From NCBI GenBank assembly GCA_951802425.1, contig OX637795.1, positions 682,001-746,000 of the forward strand: a stretch of 64,000 bases of DNA, read 5' to 3'. Shown piece by piece: positions 22,116 to 32,989 of the stretch (the first letter of the stretch is position 1; each line of letters opens with the position of its first letter). The position numbers and the translations under genes were made by a program. Below the pieces are notes generated by a model. It worked only from the letters and a program-made list of their open reading frames with translations. It was not told the origin of the DNA and searched no databases. The DNA is from Clavaria fumosa (Eukaryota; Basidiomycota; Agaricomycetes; Agaricales; Clavariaceae).

Positions 22116-25100
22116 TTAAGGCTGGGCATCCCGACCAGCTAGCTTGGCCTTGTCAGGGTGGGAGAGGAAGAAGTCCCAGAGAAGCAACGTTACATTAGTG
22201 AGGTTCCTATGGGGCTCCCAAGTGTTTTCCTCCACTGGGTGTCCCAACCACTTCACCAAGTACTTCACCCCACGCCCCACCTTCTTAACATCAAGGATCA
22301 CCTCCACATCATACTCCAGGTGGTCATCATCAATCGTAGGGGGTGGAGGGGGAGGCAGGTTCTGTGAAGGGAAGGAAGGGGGATGGTATGGTGTCAACAG
22401 CAACTCATTGAAGACCCAATGGATGCGCCAGGCCCAAGGGAGCTTGAGGCGATACCCAGCAGGTCCCACCTTCTCCTCAACTGCAAAGGGGCCTGCTCTC
22501 TTGTTGTCAAGCTTTTTAGAGGGCTGGTCCATCTTCAAGTTTCTAGTATCCAGCCAGACCAGATTGCCCTCAGAGTACTCCCAACTTGGGCGTTTCCCCT
22601 TATCGTAGCTCTTCTTCATTGCTGCTACTGCTTTCTCCATCACCTCCTTGGCTGCTCTTCGGGACTCCGTGAGCTTAGCCATCCACTCGTCCGCTGCTGG
22701 GTTCACCTCAGAAGGTGGGCAGAGTCCCCCATTCCATGGGTGCCAGCCATAGTTGAGGAAGAAAGGCATCTGTCCTGTTGCAGAGTGCTCACGATTGTTA
22801 AGAGCAAACTCAGCAGTCAACAACCACTCAGCCCAATCGTCCTGGAGGTGGTCCACATAGGCCCGGAGATAGTTCTCCATCTCCTGATTTGCCCGCTCCA
22901 TCTGCCCATCAGTCTGTGGGTGGAAGGCTGTACTCAGGTTTGCCTTTACTCGGATCATAGAGTAGAACTCCTTCATGAACCGAGACACAAACTGGGAGCC
23001 TCAGTCACTCACGACCTTATGAGGGACTCCATGGTCGCAAAACACTCAATCCTGGAGGAGACGTGCTGCTCCAAGTCCTGTGAGGTCGAGCCCAATCGCT
23101 TCGAGCAGTGTCTGTTTTGTGAACTTGTCGATGATGACAAGGATGGCATTATGTCCACGGGAGAGGGGGAGGGGACTGACTATGTCCCATGAGATCACTG
23201 ACCAGGGACCATTGGGAACTGGATGGGGGTGCAGTGGGGCAGCATGCTTGGTACAGTCAGGCTTTGTCCTCTGGCATGTCTCACACCCCTGGGCATACCG
23301 ATCTGCATCCTTCACCATGTCCGGCCACCAATAACCCTTCACCAGTGCTGCTCTCAACTTCTGGGGTCCAGGGTGTCCAGCAGCAGGGAGGTCATGCTCA
23401 AACTCGAGGACAGCCTCACGAGCTCCTAGGGGGACCCAAGTGACTATCCCCTTTTGCCAGAGTCCAGCATGATCTCGCATCCACTTGTCATCAAGCTCCT
23501 CTGGCTTCTGTATGTGTACCACACTATTTTTCTGGAGTAGCATCTCCATTTCCGATGTGAATGACACACGGACTTCCATTTCCAGGAAAATCTGCACTGG
23601 TGCATCCTCCTCCACCATCTCTCCATAGTCCAGTCTCCGGGAGAGTGCATCTGCCTTCATATTCGACTTGCCAGTGCAATACTTTATCTCAAAGTCAAAG
23701 CACTGGAGCTCTCCAACCCAATGGACCTGCCTCGGTTTCAACTTCTGGGGCTTCTGGAAGTACTGGAGGTTCGCATGGTCAGTCCAGATCTCAATCGTCT
23801 CATCTGCTCCAATGAGGCACGCCCACCACTCATGAAGTGCCTGAATCACAGCCAAGAACTCCTTGTCATACACATTGTAGTTCTTCTCAGCTGCAGTGAG
23901 GGCCTTGGAGATATAGTCAACAACTCTCCAGGTTCCATCCATCTGCTGCTGCAAGAGCACTCCACCTGTTGCCAGGTTACTTGCATCTGTCTCTACCTTC
24001 CATCTCCCTTTGTCCTGAGGCAGAGCCAATACCGGGGCCGATACGAGTGCCTGGCGGAGATCTCGGAAGGCTGCTTCCTCTTCCTCCTCCCATTTCCATG
24101 GAACATTCCCAGTCAGCCAGAAGAATGGCTTTGCCCGAGCAGAAAGATTCAGGATGTGCTGGTGGAGGTAGTTCAACATCCCATTGAACCTCTGGACATC
24201 CTTCACATTCCTAGGACATGGCCAATCTCAGACTGCTGCACCCTTGGCTGGGTCATGCTCTAGTCTGTTGTGGGAGATCTTCATCCCCAGGAAGATGATC
24301 TCACTCTGCTCAAACTCGCATTTACTGAGTTTGAGACACAACCCATTCTCTCCAAACTTCCTCAAGACTCGATCCATCCAGTACTGGTGTGTAGCCAAGT
24401 CCTCTGCAAACACAATGACATCATCCACATAGGCCCTCACATGTCCTCCTGCAATCTCCTCCCTCAAAACATGATTCATGAAGCATTGGAAGGTAGCAGG
24501 GGCATTCTGTAGTCCAAACCACATAACTGCAGGTTCAAAGAGTCCACAAGGTGTCAAGAAGGCACAGCAGTGCTGGTGCTCCAGCCAGACCTGCATGGAT
24601 GGGAAACCTCCCTTTGCATCAATCTTAGAGTAGATCAATGCTCCCTTAAGCACATCCACTGTGTCTCGGATGCAGGGAAGGGGGTACTTGTCCTTGACCA
24701 GGTGTGCATTCAGCCTCGAGTAGTCGATAATTGGCCACAGCTTGTCCTTCTCATGTTTGAAGAAGAAGGGGCTGGCATACAGGGATTTTGAGGGCCGGAT
24801 TTGTCCAGAAGTGAGCTGCTCATCCACCCAACAGTTCATCTCCATCATCTCCTGCCATGTCAGTGAGTATAGCTTGGAGGAGAGGTGCTCAGGGTCCTTT
24901 TTGAACTCGATTTTAATATTGAAGTCCAGTCGGGAGCAGGGAAGCTCATCCCACTTTGCTTCACTAAAAACCAAAGGGTAGTGGCTGGGCCAATCGGGGG
25001 TAGGGCCAGAGTTGGGAAAACGGGTGTCCAGAATACTCGCAGATGCGAGGGTACTCATTTTCAGGGGTGCAGGGGCTCAAGGGGATGGGGAACACTGTGG

Positions 25101-25920
25101 GGGGCAGTGGGTAAGGCTCAGCTCTGCCTTCTGCCAGTTGATATCCAGGTTATGCCACTTGAGCCAGTCATGCCCAAGGATGACCTTGTGGGACTGGGTC
25201 TTTCCCAGCAGAAAGTGGATCCACTCTTGGTGGTCACCAACTCTCACCAGCACCTCTATCCCATACCGGACCTTTCCATTCCTGTTCTGTGTCCCATCCA
25301 CATTATACATGGTGATTGGGTTCAGCAGGAGAGATGGCTCCAGTCCCACTCCTTTCACCCACTCCAAATCCATGAAGCAGTTGGTGCACCCTGAGTTGAC
25401 AAGGGCCTTCATTGTGGTCCCTTTGCCAGTGCTGAGAGCCTCCAAGTGCACCTGGATGGCTAGCTCTCGTGGCACATGTTTCTGCCCTTCTGACCACACT
25501 CTGGTTAGGCGCTCTGCCAGTCTCACTTCCTCCTTCACCTCAGCTCCAATTTGGGTATGTCTCCGCTGCAAGATAGTATATCGGGGTATACTTGCAGCAG
25601 GCACAGGGACAGAAAGGGGGCTGGCACACTTCTTCCCCCCAGCAGGAGTCCTCCTCTCTCTCTCATACAGCTCTATGCAGGCTCGGAGCCATGCAATCTC
25701 TTTCTCATATCCCTCCGCCATTTGGGGGGCACATGGTGCTGCCCGGGTTTGGGCTCTTGGGACCTGCAGATGCGTATCAGGCAGGGGGCCGAAATGGACA
25801 GCATGGCCAGTCTGGTGGCATCAGAAACAACATCTCTCATCAGCAGGGGCCCATCCTTGGGCCATGGCCAGATCTGGAGTACACAGCAGAGGGGTCACAA
25901 GAGGTCATGGTAGGGTTGCG
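22116..25920 (-). pseudogene. gag-pol of element C (from mid-gag to chromodomain)
   Basis: Colinear with intact element A. Open pieces: 25077-25721 (gag end, protease; the aspartate motif is LVNSGCTNC where A has LVDSGCTNC), 24228-25058 (RT with YVDDVIVFAE), 23046-24206 (RNase H and integrase zinc finger) and 22116-22988 (integrase end, chromodomain). Frames shift between them. Many differences from A are arginine-to-Gln/Trp/Cys/His or Thr-to-Met, the result of CpG transitions. The D-to-N change in the protease would by itself abolish activity. Confidence 0.88.
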
Positions 25921-26023
25921 GTGTGTAGATACACATGACCAGACCAGGAGGAAGTCAACTGTGACCCTCCCCAAGTGATACCGAGTGCCCAAGGCCCAGA
26001 ACTTTATTTTTACAGCCACCATA

Positions 26024-26313
26024 TATCAGACTGGGTCTCACACAACTTAAGCGTAAGGTCATGACGACAATACTAAGATAAGGGGAAAAGAGTACAAAAA
26101 AGGAAAAGCGAAAGTACTTATAGCGAACGCTTCGGCACTTGCCGGCGTTCCCACGCTCGGACCCTCGGATCACGTGATGCGCCCAGGCCCAGGTCATGTG
26201 ATCTTACATGATTACATAATCTGACCCAGCCACAGGTCATGTGACCTTCCAACAACCCTCCCCAGTTTCTCCACAACTGCACTTTGGGATGGCTTACATA
26301 AGCAATCCTAACA
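26024..26313 (-). repeat. 3' LTR of element A
   Basis: 290 bp; ends TGTTAGGATT / GTCTGATA in the minus sense. Contains cacgtgat and tcatgtgac palindrome-like words and a 'cttataag'-type sequence ('gtacttatagcg') that may serve as core promoter. Confidence 0.9.
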
Positions 26314-26324
26314 TCACCCCCCTC

Positions 26325-29300
26325 TTAAGGCTGGGCGTCCCGACCAGCTAGCTTGGCCTTGTCAGGGTGAGCAAGGAAGAAGTCCTGGAGAAGCAGTGCC
26401 ACATTGGTGAGGTTCCGTCGTGGCTCCCAAGTGTTCTCCTCTACAGGGTATCCCAACCACTTCACCAGGTATCTCACTCCACGCCCCACCTTCTTAACAT
26501 CAAGGATCGCCTCCACATCATACTCCAGGTGGTCATCATCAATCGTAGGGGGCGGAGGGGGAGGCAGGTTCTGTGAAGGGAAGGAAGGGGGATGGTATGG
26601 TGTCAACAGCAACTCATTGAAGACCCGATGGATGCGCCAGGCCCGAGGGAGCTTGAGGCGATACCCAGCAGGTCCCACCTTCTCCTCAACTGCAAAGGGG
26701 CCTGCTCTCTTGTTGTCAAGCTTTTTACAGGGCCGGTCCATCTTCAAGTTTCTAGTATCCAGCCAGACCAGATCTCCCTCAGAGTACTCCCGACTTGGGT
26801 GTTTCCCCTTATCGTAGCTCTTCTTCATCGCTGCCACTGCTTTCTCCATTGCCTCCTTGGCTGCTCTTCGGGACTCCATGAGCTTAGCCATCCACTCGTC
26901 CGCCGCCGGGTTCACCTCAGAAGGTGGCCGGAGCCCCCCATTCCATGGGTGTCGTCCATAATCGAGGAAGAAAGGTGTCTGTCCTGTTGCTGAGTGCTCA
27001 CGATTATTAAGAGCAAACTCCGCAGTGGACAACCATTCAGCCCAGTCATCCTGGAGATGGTCCACGTAAGCCCGGAGATAGATCTCCATCTCCTGGTTCG
27101 CCCGTTCCGTCTGTCCATCAGTCTGCGGATGAAAGGCAGTACTTGGATTTGCCTTTACCCGGATCATGGAGTAGAACTCCTTCATGAAGCGGGACACGAA
27201 CTGGGACCCCCGGTCACTCACAACCTTGTGAGGGACTCCATGGTCACGAAACACTCGATCCCGGAGGAGACGCGCCGCTCCAAGTCCTGTGAGGTCGAGC
27301 CCGATCGCTTCGAGCAGTGTCCGTTTCGTGAATTTGTCGACAATAACAAGGATGGCATTATGTCCACGGGAGAGGGGGAGGGGACCGACTATGTCCCATG
27401 AGATCACCGACCAGGGACCATCGGGCACCAGATGGGGGTGCAGTGGGGCAGCACGCTTGGTACGGTCGGGCTTCATCCGCTGGCATGTCTCACACCCCTG
27501 GGCATACCGATCCGCATCTTTTACCATGTCCGGCCACCAATAACCCTTCACTAGTGCTGCTCTCAACTTCCGGGGCCCAGGGTGTCCAGCAGCGGGGAGG
27601 TCATGCTCAAACTCGAGAACGGCCTCACGAGCTCCTAGGGGGACCCAGGTGACTATCCCCTTTCGCCAGAGTCCAGCACGATCTCGTGTCCACTCATCAT
27701 CAAGCTCCTCCGGCTTCTGTATGTGTACCGCGCTATTTTTCTGGAGTAGCGTCTCCATTTCCGATGTGAATGACACACGGACTTCCGTTTCCGGGAAAAC
27801 CTGCACTGGTGCATCCTCCTCCACCATCTCTCCATAGTCTGGTCTCCGGGAGAGTGCATCTGCCTTTGTGTTCGACTTGCCAGTGCGATACTTTATCTCA
27901 AAGTCAAAGCACTGGAGCTCTCCAACCCAACGAACCTGCCTCGGCTTCAACTTCTGGGGCTTCCGGAAGTACTGGAGGTTTGCATGGTCCGTCCAGATCT
28001 CGATCGTCTCCTCTGCTCCAATGAGGTATGCTCGCCACTTGCGAAGTGCCCGAATCACAGCCAAGAACTCCTTGTCGTACACATCGTAGTTCTTCTCAGC
28101 TGCAGTGAGGGCCTTGGAGATATAGTCAACAACTCTCCAGGTTCCATCCGTCTGCTGCTGCGAGAGCACTCCACCAGTTGCCAGGTTGCTTGCATCTGTC
28201 TCTACCTTCCATCTCCCTTTGTCCTGAGGCAGAGCCAAGACCGGGGCTGATACGAGTGCCTGGCAGAGATCTCGGAAGGCTGCTTCCTCCTCCTCCTCCC
28301 ATTTCCATGGAACATTCCCAGTCAGCCGGAAGAGTGGCTTTGCCCGGGCAGAAAGATTTGGGATGTGCCGGCAGAGGTAGTTCAGCATCCCATTGAACCT
28401 CTGGACATCCTTCACATTCTTAGGACGTGGCCAATCTCGGACTGCCGCACCCTTGGCCGGATCATGCTCTAGTCTGTTGTGGGAGATCTTCATCCCCAGG
28501 AAGATGATCTCACTCTTCTCAAACTCGCATTTACTGAGTTTGAGACACAACCCATTCTCTCCAAACTTCCTCAAGACCCGATCCATCCAGTACCGGTGTG
28601 TAGCCAAGTCCTCTGCAAACACAATGACATCATCCACATAGGCCCTCACATGTCCTCCTGCAATCTCCTCCCTCAACACATGGTTCATGAAGCGTTGGAA
28701 GGTGGCAGGGGCATTCTGCAGTCCAAACCACATGACAGCTGGTTCGAAGAGTCCACGGGGTGTCAGGAAGGCGCAACGGTGCTGGTGCTCGGGCCAGACC
28801 TGCATAGATGGGAAACCTCCCTTTGCATCAATCTTAGAGTAGATCGACGCTCCTTTAAGCACATCCACTGTGTCTCGGATGCGGGGGAGGGGGTACTTGT
28901 CCTTGATCAGGTGTGCATTCAGCCTCGAGTAGTCAATGATTGGCCGCAGTTTGTCCTTCTCATGTTTGAAGAAGAAGGGGCTGGCATACGGGGATTTCGA
29001 GGGCCGGATTCGTCCAGAAGCAAGCTGCTCATCCACCCAACGGTTCATCTCCACCATCTCCTGCCGTGTCAAAGAATACAGCTTGGAGGAGAGGTGCTCA
29101 GGGTCCTTTTTGAACTCGATCTTAATATCGAAGTCTGGTCGGGAGTGGGGAAGTTCATCCCACTTTGCTTCACTAAACACCAAAGGGTAGCGGCTGGGCC
29201 AATCGGGGGTAGGGCCAGAGTTGGGAAAACGGGTGTCCAGAATACTCGTGGATGCGAGGGTACTCGTTTTCAGGGGTGCAGGGGCTCGAGGGGATGGGGA

Positions 29301-30776
29301 ACACTGTGGGGGGCAGCGGGTAAGGCTCAGCTCTGCCTTCTGCCAGTCGATATCCGGGTTATGCCGCTTGAGCCAGTCATGCCCAAGGATGACCTTGTGG
29401 GACTGGGTCTTTCCCAGCAGAAAGTGGATCCACTCCTGGTGGTCACCAACTCTCACCAGCACCTCTATCCCATATCGGACCTTTCCATCCCTGTTCTGTG
29501 TCCCATCCACATTATACATGGTGATTGGGTTCAGCAGGAGAGATGGCTCCAGTCCCACTCCTTTCGCCCACTCCAAATCCATGAAGCAGTTGGTGCACCC
29601 TGAGTCGACAAGGGCCTTCATTGTGGTCCCTTTGCCAGTGCTGAAAGCCTCCAAGTGCACCTGGATGGCTAGCTCTCGTGGCACATGTTTCCGCACTTCT
29701 GGCCGCACTCTGGTTAGGCGCTCTGCCAGTCTCACTTCCTCCTTCACCTCAGCCCCAATTCGGGTATGTCTCCGCTGCAAGATAGTATATCGGGGTATAC
29801 TTGCAGCAGGCACAGGGACGGAAAGGGGGCTGGCACACTTCTTCTCCCCAGTGGGAGTCCTCCTCTCTCTCTCACACAGCTCTATGCAGGCTCGGAGCCG
29901 TGCAATCTCTTTCTCATATCCCTCCGCCATTTGGGGGGCACATGGTGCTGCCCGGGTTTGGGCCCTTGGGACCTGCAGACGCGTATCAGGCAGGGGGCAG
30001 AAACGGACAGCATGGCCAGTCTGGTGGCATCGGAAACAACATCTCTCATCAGCAGGGGCCCATCCTCGGGCCATGGCCACATCTGGAGTACACAGCAGAG
30101 GGGTCACAAGAGGTCGCGAAATGGTCACGGCAGGTCGCGGTAGGGTTGCGGTGGGTCGCGCAGGGGTCACAGTGGGTCGCGGTGTCCGTTCCGTGAGTAT
30201 CCCATCCAGTCGCCTTTGCTGGGCATCAAGCCTCTCAGCCAGCACCTTCCATTCTCCATATGTCTCTGGCATCGGGGAGACACCATAGATTCTCTCCACC
30301 AACCTCCTACTCAGGTTCAACTCCAGCCAATGGACTAGGATTCCTGAGTCCTTCTCTGCACTCAACTTCGCCCGTCGGGACAGCGTCTCGAATTTCGCGA
30401 AGAACTCTGGTGCTGTCATGGCACCCTGTTTCAGCCCTGCAATATCGGCAAGGGCAGTCGCACGGTCATTCGGGTCATCGAATGCACGCTTCATCTCCTC
30501 CACAAACTCTGCCCAGGTTCCGGCCTTGCCACTACCCAGGATCTCTTCCACCTTCATATTTGCCCACTCTGCAGCGAATCCTTCTCCAGTAATTTTGCTC
30601 AGAGCAAAAAGGACCTTCACCAGGTCCACAGCATAGACAGTCGGGTTCGCCATAAACAGGAGGCGAAGGGATCGGAGGAATGTACGGAAGTTCCTTTTCT
30701 GCCCATCAAAGGGGGCAACAGATAGGTCAAGCCTCATAGGTTGGGCTACAGGTGGGGCGACATGGTCTGCCATCAC
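26325..30776 (-). CDS. Gag-Pol polyprotein of chromovirus A (1,483 aa)
   Basis: Single frame, no interruption. Gag capsid about residues 15-200; Thr/Pro/Arg repeats about 200-225; zinc knuckle CFRCHQTGHAVRFC about 243-257; retropepsin ALVDSGCTN about 388; reverse transcriptase with YVDDVIVFAE about 712; RNase H starting TDASNLATGGVL; integrase zinc finger (H..H..CETC) about 1060-1097; DDE triad in ISWDIVGPL (~1127), VVSDRGSQF (~1186), TDGQTERANQE (~1223); chromodomain YDVEAILDVKK to YPVEENTWEP about 1419-1460. The chromodomain class targets integration to marked chromatin. All catalytic residues I can check are present, unlike the four other copies here. The start is the first ATG after the leader; gag and pol are one frame with no frameshift signal, so protein ratios must be set by processing. 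Confidence 0.93.
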   Translation of the reverse strand: MMADHVAPPVAQPMRLDLSVAPFDGQKRNFRTFLRSLRLLFMANPTVYAVDLVKVLFALSKITGEGFAAEWANMKVEEILGSGKAGTWAEFVEEMKRAFDDPNDRATALADIAGLKQGAMTAPEFFAKFETLSRRAKLSAEKDSGILVHWLELNLSRRLVERIYGVSPMPETYGEWKVLAERLDAQQRRLDGILTERTPRPTVTPARPTATLPRPAVTISRPLVTPLLCTPDVAMARGWAPADERCCFRCHQTGHAVRFCPLPDTRLQVPRAQTRAAPCAPQMAEGYEKEIARLRACIELCERERRTPTGEKKCASPLSVPVPAASIPRYTILQRRHTRIGAEVKEEVRLAERLTRVRPEVRKHVPRELAIQVHLEAFSTGKGTTMKALVDSGCTNCFMDLEWAKGVGLEPSLLLNPITMYNVDGTQNRDGKVRYGIEVLVRVGDHQEWIHFLLGKTQSHKVILGHDWLKRHNPDIDWQKAELSLTRCPPQCSPSPRAPAPLKTSTLASTSILDTRFPNSGPTPDWPSRYPLVFSEAKWDELPHSRPDFDIKIEFKKDPEHLSSKLYSLTRQEMVEMNRWVDEQLASGRIRPSKSPYASPFFFKHEKDKLRPIIDYSRLNAHLIKDKYPLPRIRDTVDVLKGASIYSKIDAKGGFPSMQVWPEHQHRCAFLTPRGLFEPAVMWFGLQNAPATFQRFMNHVLREEIAGGHVRAYVDDVIVFAEDLATHRYWMDRVLRKFGENGLCLKLSKCEFEKSEIIFLGMKISHNRLEHDPAKGAAVRDWPRPKNVKDVQRFNGMLNYLCRHIPNLSARAKPLFRLTGNVPWKWEEEEEAAFRDLCQALVSAPVLALPQDKGRWKVETDASNLATGGVLSQQQTDGTWRVVDYISKALTAAEKNYDVYDKEFLAVIRALRKWRAYLIGAEETIEIWTDHANLQYFRKPQKLKPRQVRWVGELQCFDFEIKYRTGKSNTKADALSRRPDYGEMVEEDAPVQVFPETEVRVSFTSEMETLLQKNSAVHIQKPEELDDEWTRDRAGLWRKGIVTWVPLGAREAVLEFEHDLPAAGHPGPRKLRAALVKGYWWPDMVKDADRYAQGCETCQRMKPDRTKRAAPLHPHLVPDGPWSVISWDIVGPLPLSRGHNAILVIVDKFTKRTLLEAIGLDLTGLGAARLLRDRVFRDHGVPHKVVSDRGSQFVSRFMKEFYSMIRVKANPSTAFHPQTDGQTERANQEMEIYLRAYVDHLQDDWAEWLSTAEFALNNREHSATGQTPFFLDYGRHPWNGGLRPPSEVNPAADEWMAKLMESRRAAKEAMEKAVAAMKKSYDKGKHPSREYSEGDLVWLDTRNLKMDRPCKKLDNKRAGPFAVEEKVGPAGYRLKLPRAWRIHRVFNELLLTPYHPPSFPSQNLPPPPPPTIDDDHLEYDVEAILDVKKVGRGVRYLVKWLGYPVEENTWEPRRNLTNVALLLQDFFLAHPDKAKLAGRDAQP

Positions 30777-31347
30777 AGGCCCTGGATGCTGTAAATAAAG
30801 TTCCAGGCCTTGGGCACTCAGGATTTCTTCGATCTCTTAACAGTCCTGTCCTCTTAGGCTGCTCTTCTGTGTACTTATGTACCTATAGAACTCTTATTCT
30901 ATGAAACTTTTGTTAACGTGGGGCCCAAATGGTGTCCCAGGTGGTCACTCCACAACTCCTAATGAGTTGCCCGTGCGCCCTTCTGACAATGGTCACAGAG
31001 CAAGGGCCCTGTCCACTGGACCAGGAAACTACAGAAAGACTATGTAGGGGCCTTTCCTTGCCCTGTACACTACACGATTCACTGGTACGTAGCTGTAAAA
31101 CAAAGCTCCGGGCCTTGGGCACTCGGTATCACTTGGGGAGGGTCACAGTTGACTTCCTCTGGGTCTGGTCACGTGTATCTACACACAGTAAAAATTTCGC
31201 GCGGTTCTGTTACACACCGCGGGCAGGGTAAAGGAGAAGAGGATGATAGGGGCTGAGCTGTGACAACGTGTCACAGTTTGAAATTAAGGGTCCAGGCTAG
31301 CCGGGTTAGGACACGGTGCTAGGGCGGACAGGCAGATCTTAGTATTA

Positions 31348-31637
31348 TATCAGACTGGGTCTCACACAACTTAAGCGTAAGGTCATGATGACAATACTAA
31401 GATAAGGGGAAAAGAGTACAAAAAAGGAAAAGCGAAAGTACTTATAGCGAACGCTTCGGCACTTGCCGGCGTTCCCACGCTCGGACCCTCGGATCACGTG
31501 ATGTGCCCAGGCCCAGGTCATGTGATCTTACATGATTACATAATCCGACCCAGCCACAGGTCATGTGACCTTCCAACAACCCTCCCCAGTTTCTCCACAA
31601 CTGCACTTTGGGATGGCTTACATAAGCGATCCTAACA
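31348..31637 (-). repeat. 5' LTR of element A
   Basis: 290 bp, differing from the 3' LTR by four transitions (positions equivalent to gacgaca/gatgaca, gatgcgcc/gatgtgcc, aatctg/aatccg and agcaat/agcgat). Confidence 0.9.
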
Positions 31638-32700
31638 CCATACTTCTCCCAGTGAATCGTGTAGTGTACAGGGCAAGGAAAGGCCCTCTACATAGTCTTT
31701 CTGTAGTTTCCTGGTCCAGTGGACAGGGCCCTTGCTCTGTGACCATTGTCAGAAGGGTGCACAGGCAACTCACTAGGAGTTGTGGAGCGACCACCTGGGA
31801 CACCATTTGGGCGCCACGCTACCAATAGTTTCATAGAATAAGAGTTCTATAGGTACATAAGTACCTAGAAGAGCAGCCTGAGAGGACAGGACTGTTAAGA
31901 GATCGAAGAAATCCTGAGTGCCGAAGGCCCGGAACTTTATTTTACAGTGCTATAGAATGCTGGACCTAGCTGTTGCCCCCTTTGATGGGCAGAAAAGGAA
32001 CTTCTGCACGTTCCTCTGATCTCTTCACCTCCTGTTTATGGCGAATCCGACTGTCTATGGTGTGGACCTGGTGAAGGTCCTTTTTGCTCTGAGCAAAATT
32101 ACTGGAGAAGGATTCGCTGCAGAGTGGGCAAATATGAAGGCAGAAGAGATCCTGGGTAGTGGTGAGGCTGGAACCTGGGCAGAGTTTGTGGAGGAGATGA
32201 AGTGTGCATTCAATGACCTGAATGACTGTGCGACTGCCCTTGCCAATATTGCAGGGCTGAAACAGGGTGCCATGACAGCACCGGAGTTCTTCGTGAAATT
32301 CAAGACACTGTTCTGACAGATGAAGTTGAGTGCAGAGAAGGACTCAGGAATCCTAGTCCATTGGCTGGAGTTGAACCTGAGTAGGAGGTTGGTGGAGAGA
32401 ATCTATAGTGTCTCCCCGATGCCAGAGACATATGGAGAATGGAAGGTGCTGGCTGAGAGGCTTGATGCCCAGCAAAGGTGACTGGATGGGATACTCACGG
32501 AACGGACACCGCAACCCACCGTGACCCCATGCGACCTACAGTAAAAATTTTGCGTGGTTCTGTTACACACCACAGGCAGGGTAAAGGAGAAGAGGATGAT
32601 AGGGGCTGAGCTGTGACAACATGTCACAGTTTGAAATTAAGGGTCCAGGCTAGCTGGGTTAGGACACAGGGCTAGGGCAGACAGGCGGATCTTAGTATTA

Positions 32701-32989
32701 TATCAGACTGGGTCTCACACAACTTAAGTGTAAGGTCATGACAACAATACTAAGATAAGGGGAAAAGAGTACAAAAAGGGAAATGACGAAGTACTTATAG
32801 TGAGAGCCCCAGCACTTGCTGATGTTCCCACGCTCGGACCCTCGGGTCACGTGACGCGCCCAGGCCCAGGTCATGTGATCTTACAATTATGTAATCTGAC
32901 CACAGCCACAGGTCATGTGACCTTCCAACAACCCTCCCCAGTTTCTCCACAACTCCTCTTTGGGATGGCTTATGTAAGCAATCCTAACA
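32701..32989 (-). repeat. 5' LTR of element C
   Basis: 289 bp, TATCAGAC (32701) to CCTAACA (32989) on the plus strand. Followed by the TCTAT duplication. Its partner is the mariner-split 3' LTR at 20220-20312 plus 21908-22104. Confidence 0.88.

Larger units (their letters stand above)
26024..31637 (-). mobile_element. Chromovirus A: complete, apparently intact, 5,614 bp
   Basis: Flanked by CCATA (26019-26023 and 31638-31642). LTRs of 290 bp: 26024-26313 (3') and 31348-31637 (5'). I count four differences between the LTRs, all transitions. Leader 30777-31347 contains two copies of a 'gagtgcccaaggcc...ctttattttacag' block. One uninterrupted Gag-Pol frame and a polypurine tract (CTTAAGAGGGGGGTGA, minus sense, ending at 26314) are present. 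This looks like a recently inserted, possibly competent copy. Confidence 0.93.
25921..32539 (+). other. Inverted segment of element C (leader end and start of gag), split by element A
   Basis: Plus-sense leader (25921-26023, 31643-31970) and gag (about 31975-32539) lie inside minus-sense element C. Left junction: minus gag ends '...agggttgcg', then 'gtgtgtagatac'. Right junction: plus gag ends 'gcgacctac', then minus leader 'agtaaaaatttt'. Comparison with A shows that turning the block round restores both the leader and the Thr/Pro-rich gag segment without loss or gain. Subtracting A and its 5-bp duplication, the block is about 1,000 bp. Gag part: ANPTVYGVDLVKVLFALSK, with stops. Confidence 0.85.
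20220..32989 (-). mobile_element. Chromovirus C, full length, with mariner, inversion and element A inside
   Basis: Ends are set by the TCTAT duplication (20215-20219, 32990-32994). Order in the minus sense: 5' LTR 32701-32989, leader 32540-32700, inverted 1.0-kb block (25921-32539, itself split by element A), gag-pol 25920 down to 22116, 3' LTR 22104 down to 20220 (split by a mariner). The polyprotein is ruined by stops and frameshifts. Confidence 0.9.

Noticed and set aside
28479..29603. 374-codon plus-strand ORF
   Set aside because: Antisense of the Gag-Pol frame of element A.
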